A DNA stretch of 14,172 bases from JACROF01 sp964598995. GTDB taxonomy: Bacteria; Patescibacteriota; Microgenomatia; Levybacterales; UBA12049. Position numbers and translations under genes: made by a program. Position 1 is the first letter of the stretch. Every line of letters begins with the position of its first letter. This document shows positions 12,944 to 14,172 of the stretch, piece after piece. Below the pieces are notes generated by a model that was not told the origin of the DNA, searched no databases, and was given only the letters and a program-made list of their open reading frames with translations. The stretch is taken from the NCBI GenBank assembly GCA_964598995.1, contig CAZRDR010000039.1, forward strand, positions 1 to 14,172. Reading direction: 5' to 3'.

Positions 12944-12996
12944 ACAGATACTTAACATCTGTCTCATTTTTGTCAGGTAGCCTCAGCTGTTACCTG
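12944..12996 (+). promoter_or_regulatory. Two inverted repeats upstream of the unit 2 promoter
   Basis: ACAGAT (12944-12949) and ATCTGT (12957-12962) form a 6-bp inverted repeat with a 7-nt gap, followed by CTCATTTTTG. CAGGTA (12974-12979) and TACCTG (12991-12996) form a second one, with an 11-nt gap that itself contains CAGCTG. The second repeat ends within the TGC extension of the -10, where a repressor would block polymerase. The operator role is inferred from position only. Confidence 0.4.
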
Positions 12997-13003
12997 CTAC
13001 AAT
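12995..13003 (+). promoter_or_regulatory. Extended -10 promoter of unit 2
   Basis: TGCTACAAT (12995-13003), the same nine bases as the mutM promoter. No recognisable -35 lies at 17 bp; a TTGTCA at 12970-12975 is 22 bp away, too far. The predicted start near 13010 leaves a leader of about 300 nt before the first start codon. Confidence 0.6.
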
Positions 13004-13009
13004 CCGAGG

Positions 13010-13308
13010 TATAAGGTGAGGAACGTTCTCTCGGTTATGCATGAGAGAGCTGATTCTCACTTTTGCACTTTTACAACTTGTTGTGAACTTATTACTTCTT
13101 TTCTCTCACATATGCGTGAGAGTAGTCGGCTGTAGCTTTCTTCAGATACCCTGCCAGATAAATTCTGACTTAAGAAAGCCACAGTCGACTCGAAAGAAGT
13201 TCTTTCGAGGCTCAATTCTCCGCTGACTGGAAGTCAACGGACACGAGCAAGACAAGGCGAACATTCGCACACCTGCACCTGCTACTCGCACTCATTGGGA
13301 AGGTCGTC
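13010..13308 (+). ncRNA. Highly structured leader or independent RNA upstream of the zinc-finger operon
   Basis: This ~300-nt stretch has no convincing gene and contains five consecutive self-complementary elements. (1) 13025-13032 with 13043-13050, 8 bp including one G-U. (2) 13103-13109 with 13116-13122, 7 bp perfect. (3) 13125-13142 with 13172-13189, 18 positions with one G-U and one mismatch, capped by an inner CAGA/TCTG pairing (13143-13146 with 13164-13167). (4) 13189-13209, a 10-bp arm each side of one base. (5) 13220-13228 with 13232-13240, 8 of 9 bp. Elements 1 and 2 are copies of one another. An extended -10 sits just upstream and the Shine-Dalgarno of the next gene at the end. It could be a cis-regulatory leader or an RNA released by processing; it matches no tmRNA, RNase P or 6S features I could identify. 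Confidence 0.5.
13026..13122 (+). repeat. Duplicated 22-nt stem-loop sequence
   Basis: Copies at 13026-13047 and 13101-13122 start TTCTCTC and end TGAGAG, with TATGC in the loop. They agree at 18 of 22 positions, and the differences cluster in the first part of the loop. Each copy is also an inverted repeat, so either RNA hairpins or DNA operator half-sites are possible. Confidence 0.6.
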
Positions 13309-13545
13309 ATGTCACGAAAAACGTGCATCGAGTCCGGCTGCAACTGGATGGCTGATGAAGGGGAGGTCTACTGCCCCAAGCATCTCCGCGTCCAACGCCG
13401 CAAGGCGCTTGCGCAGCAGGAGCCGATCGTCTCCGACATCGTCGCAGTTCTCCGAGCCGGGACACACCGGCTCGAACTTCGTCCTTGCGTCGACGGTACA
13501 GCTGTCGCATGTCTCGCTCCCGTTCAACGGGGTAACCGAGTCTAG
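13309..13545 (+). CDS. Small Cys/His putative zinc-finger protein
   Basis: The 78-residue protein carries C6, C11, C22 and H25 near the N-terminus (C-x4-C-x10-C-x2-H, ending YCPKHL). The pattern resembles the small zinc knuckles of phage and plasmid HNH-associated proteins, but no nuclease domain follows. The remainder contains a basic stretch (RVQRRKALAQQEP) and a segment with C59 and C68 (LRPCVDGTAVACLAP). The start is well supported: GGGAAGG ends 5 nt before the ATG. Codons are GC-rich, unlike the genes left of 12465. The next gene begins 10 nt after the stop, and its Shine-Dalgarno overlaps this stop codon, so they form an operon. Metal binding is inferred from the Cys/His spacing only. 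Confidence 0.72.
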   Translation: MSRKTCIESGCNWMADEGEVYCPKHLRVQRRKALAQQEPIVSDIVAVLRAGTHRLELRPCVDGTAVACLAPVQRGNRV

Positions 13546-13555
13546 GAGAACTACC

Positions 13556-13777
13556 ATGTCACGTCTCAATCACGCTGAGTACACGCCTGACTCCGGGATG
13601 ATGGATATCGCGACGCTGTCGCGGATCCTCCGTACCACCCGAGGTCTGACCCCGCAGCAGCGGGACGAACTCCACGCGAAGATCCGCGATGCGCAGAAGG
13701 CGCAGGGCGTCCCCGTGACGCCGCATCTCACCTCTCGCATCGTTGGCGACGCCCAGCGCGTCCAGCAGCCTCACTAG
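13556..13777 (+). CDS. Small helical protein, second gene of unit 2
   Basis: The 73-residue protein starts MSRLNHAEYTPDSGMMDIAT and ends QRVQQPH. It is predicted mostly helical and polar, with a region LTPQQRDELHAKIRDAQKAQ (31-50) that may form a short amphipathic or coiled helix. The family is not recognised. AGGAGA (13544-13549) overlaps the upstream TAG stop and lies 6 nt before the ATG, a good Shine-Dalgarno that implies coupled translation with the zinc-finger gene. The open frame extends further upstream to 13295, but that part is out of frame with the better-supported zinc-finger gene and is taken as a shadow. A GC-rich hairpin follows 13 nt after the stop. Confidence 0.7.
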   Translation: MSRLNHAEYTPDSGMMDIATLSRILRTTRGLTPQQRDELHAKIRDAQKAQGVPVTPHLTSRIVGDAQRVQQPH

Positions 13778-13790
13778 TTCGCACAAGTGT

Positions 13791-13822
13791 GCGCCGCCCC
13801 GACCGGTTGGTCGGGATGGCGC
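13791..13822 (+). terminator. GC-rich hairpin after unit 2
   Basis: Arms 13791-13804 and 13809-13822 pair at 12 of 14 positions around a GGTT loop. It lies 13 nt after the stop of the 73-residue protein. The following bases (GTCACCATAC) contain no U tract, just as with the palindrome at 12844-12873. Position supports termination or 3'-end protection. Confidence 0.6.
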
Positions 13823-13865
13823 GTCACCATACTTCAAAATCCCCTCTTTTATCTTTTCCAACTTT

Positions 13866-13874
13866 TGCTACAAT
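13866..13874 (+). promoter_or_regulatory. Extended -10 promoter of unit 3
   Basis: The nine bases read TGCTACAAT, identical to the elements of unit 2 and mutM. The -35 region (CTTTTA at 13846-13851) is poor. A start near 13881 would leave a leader of about 168 nt. Confidence 0.6.
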
Positions 13875-13880
13875 CACCCA

Positions 13881-14048
13881 TTAAGAGACTCTAAGCTTAT
13901 TCTTTAGGCTGAATTCTGCTTGGAGTTCTGGTCTTTTACAGCGCATAAGCGTTGACGAAGGTTTTGTGAGATTAAATTTTTGATCTTACAGAAGCCTCGT
14001 CAACCCGATCGACGAGAGCATTCCCGCGAGGGAGAAAGGCAACATTAC
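13881..14048 (+). promoter_or_regulatory. Structured leader with alternative hairpins upstream of the terminal gene
   Basis: Four pairings are visible. (a) 13888-13896 with 13918-13926, 9 bp including a U-G, with an inner ATTC/GAAT pair (13899-13902 with 13911-13914). (b) A 54-nt near-perfect hairpin at 13951-14004: 23 of 25 arm positions pair, including three wobbles. (c) CTCGTC (13996-14001) with GACGAG (14011-14016), which uses the 3' arm of (b) and so excludes its base. (d) CCC-GCGA-GGG (14023-14032), a GNRA-capped hairpin directly before the Shine-Dalgarno AAAGG (14035-14039). Mutually exclusive (b) and (c) next to a ribosome site is the architecture of a cis-acting RNA switch; the function is inferred. 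Confidence 0.5.
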
Positions 14049-14172
14049 ATGCGATGTTATGGTTGTCAGATTCCGATCACCTCGGATCAGGCGAAGACCT
14101 ACGTGGACGGTAATCCTGTCCACAACCGAGAGGCCTGTATTCAGGAGGCACAACGGAAAGTACAAGCCCAAA
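14049..14172 (+). CDS. Small Cys/His putative zinc protein, 5' part only
   Basis: The frame is open from the ATG at 14049 to the right edge (41 codons). It reads MRCYGCQIPITSDQAKTYVD and continues with GNPVHNREACIQEAQ. C3 and C6 form a CxxC, and H25 and C30 could complete a zinc site (C-x2-C-x18-H-x4-C). That pattern is common in short phage and plasmid zinc proteins of unknown role. AAAGG lies 9 nt upstream of the ATG. Its codons are GC-rich like those of units 1 and 2. The true length is unknown. Confidence 0.72.
   Translation, partial: MRCYGCQIPITSDQAKTYVDGNPVHNREACIQEAQRKVQAQ

Noticed and set aside
13041..13226. 61-codon open frame with a hydrophobic segment (MRELILTFALLQLVVNLLLL)
   Set aside because: It lies wholly inside the structured leader, its ATG is in a hairpin loop, it has no Shine-Dalgarno, and the apparent hydrophobicity follows from pyrimidine-rich runs. 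Conservation of the peptide in homologs would revive it.
13010..13308. tmRNA, RNase P RNA or 6S RNA
   Set aside because: No tRNA-like CCA end or tag-peptide frame, no RNase P core motifs, and no single long rod with a central bubble were found.
13295..13555. Upstream extension of the 13556-13777 frame to a GTG at 13295
   Set aside because: It overlaps the better-supported zinc-finger gene in another frame, while the internal ATG at 13556 has a good Shine-Dalgarno.

Overview
The window looks like a chromosomal segment from a small-genome bacterium, most likely of the Candidate Phyla Radiation (Patescibacteria). The lineage is inferred from gene style, not from a marker-gene phylogeny. The arguments are an archaeal/eukaryotic-type ATP-dependent DNA ligase, an EndoQ-type PHP nuclease otherwise best known from archaea, an archaeal-like UMP kinase, very tight packing and many small unassignable proteins. 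TGA is used as a stop (UMP kinase gene), so this is not a UGA-glycine lineage.

Layout. 1-1356 (minus strand): the start of a short conserved protein, peptidyl-tRNA hydrolase (pth), an intrinsic terminator, then a four-helix membrane protein with a strong Shine-Dalgarno. 1422-2747 (minus): EndoQ-like deaminated-base endonuclease ending in a clamp-binding-like hexapeptide. 2879-3415 (plus): unknown Pro/Thr-rich protein. 3416-5167 (minus): ATP-dependent DNA ligase. 5215-5814 (plus): unknown protein with a histidine-kinase-like H-box. 5815-7353 (minus): a Fic enzyme and an unknown partner 6 nt downstream. 7439-9757 (plus): an unknown protein, then an ABC1/UbiB-type kinase gene flanked on both sides by genes for mutually similar ~50-60-residue two-helix membrane proteins (the first, at 7882-8034, is only 50 residues). 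9758-12455 (minus): recF, UMP kinase and mutM. EndoQ, ligase, RecF and MutM make this a repair-rich neighbourhood.

12465-14172 differs from the rest. It is visibly GC-richer in its coding parts and holds three successive transcription units on the plus strand. Each starts at an extended -10 (TGCTACAAT or TGCTACACT). They encode a small membrane protein, a two-gene operon starting with a Cys/His putative zinc finger, and a second Cys/His putative zinc protein cut by the window end. Units 2 and 3 have long, strongly self-complementary leaders (about 300 and 165 nt). Units 1 and 2 end in large GC-rich hairpins without a U tract. This is the best place to look for something undescribed.

Two genome-scale signatures stand out. 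First, most recognisable promoters place the -10 hexamer 8-12 nt upstream of the start codon, which predicts leaderless or nearly leaderless mRNAs. Second, all three convergent gene pairs have stop codons that abut with zero intervening bases. No tRNA, rRNA, CRISPR array, transposase or insertion sequence was seen.
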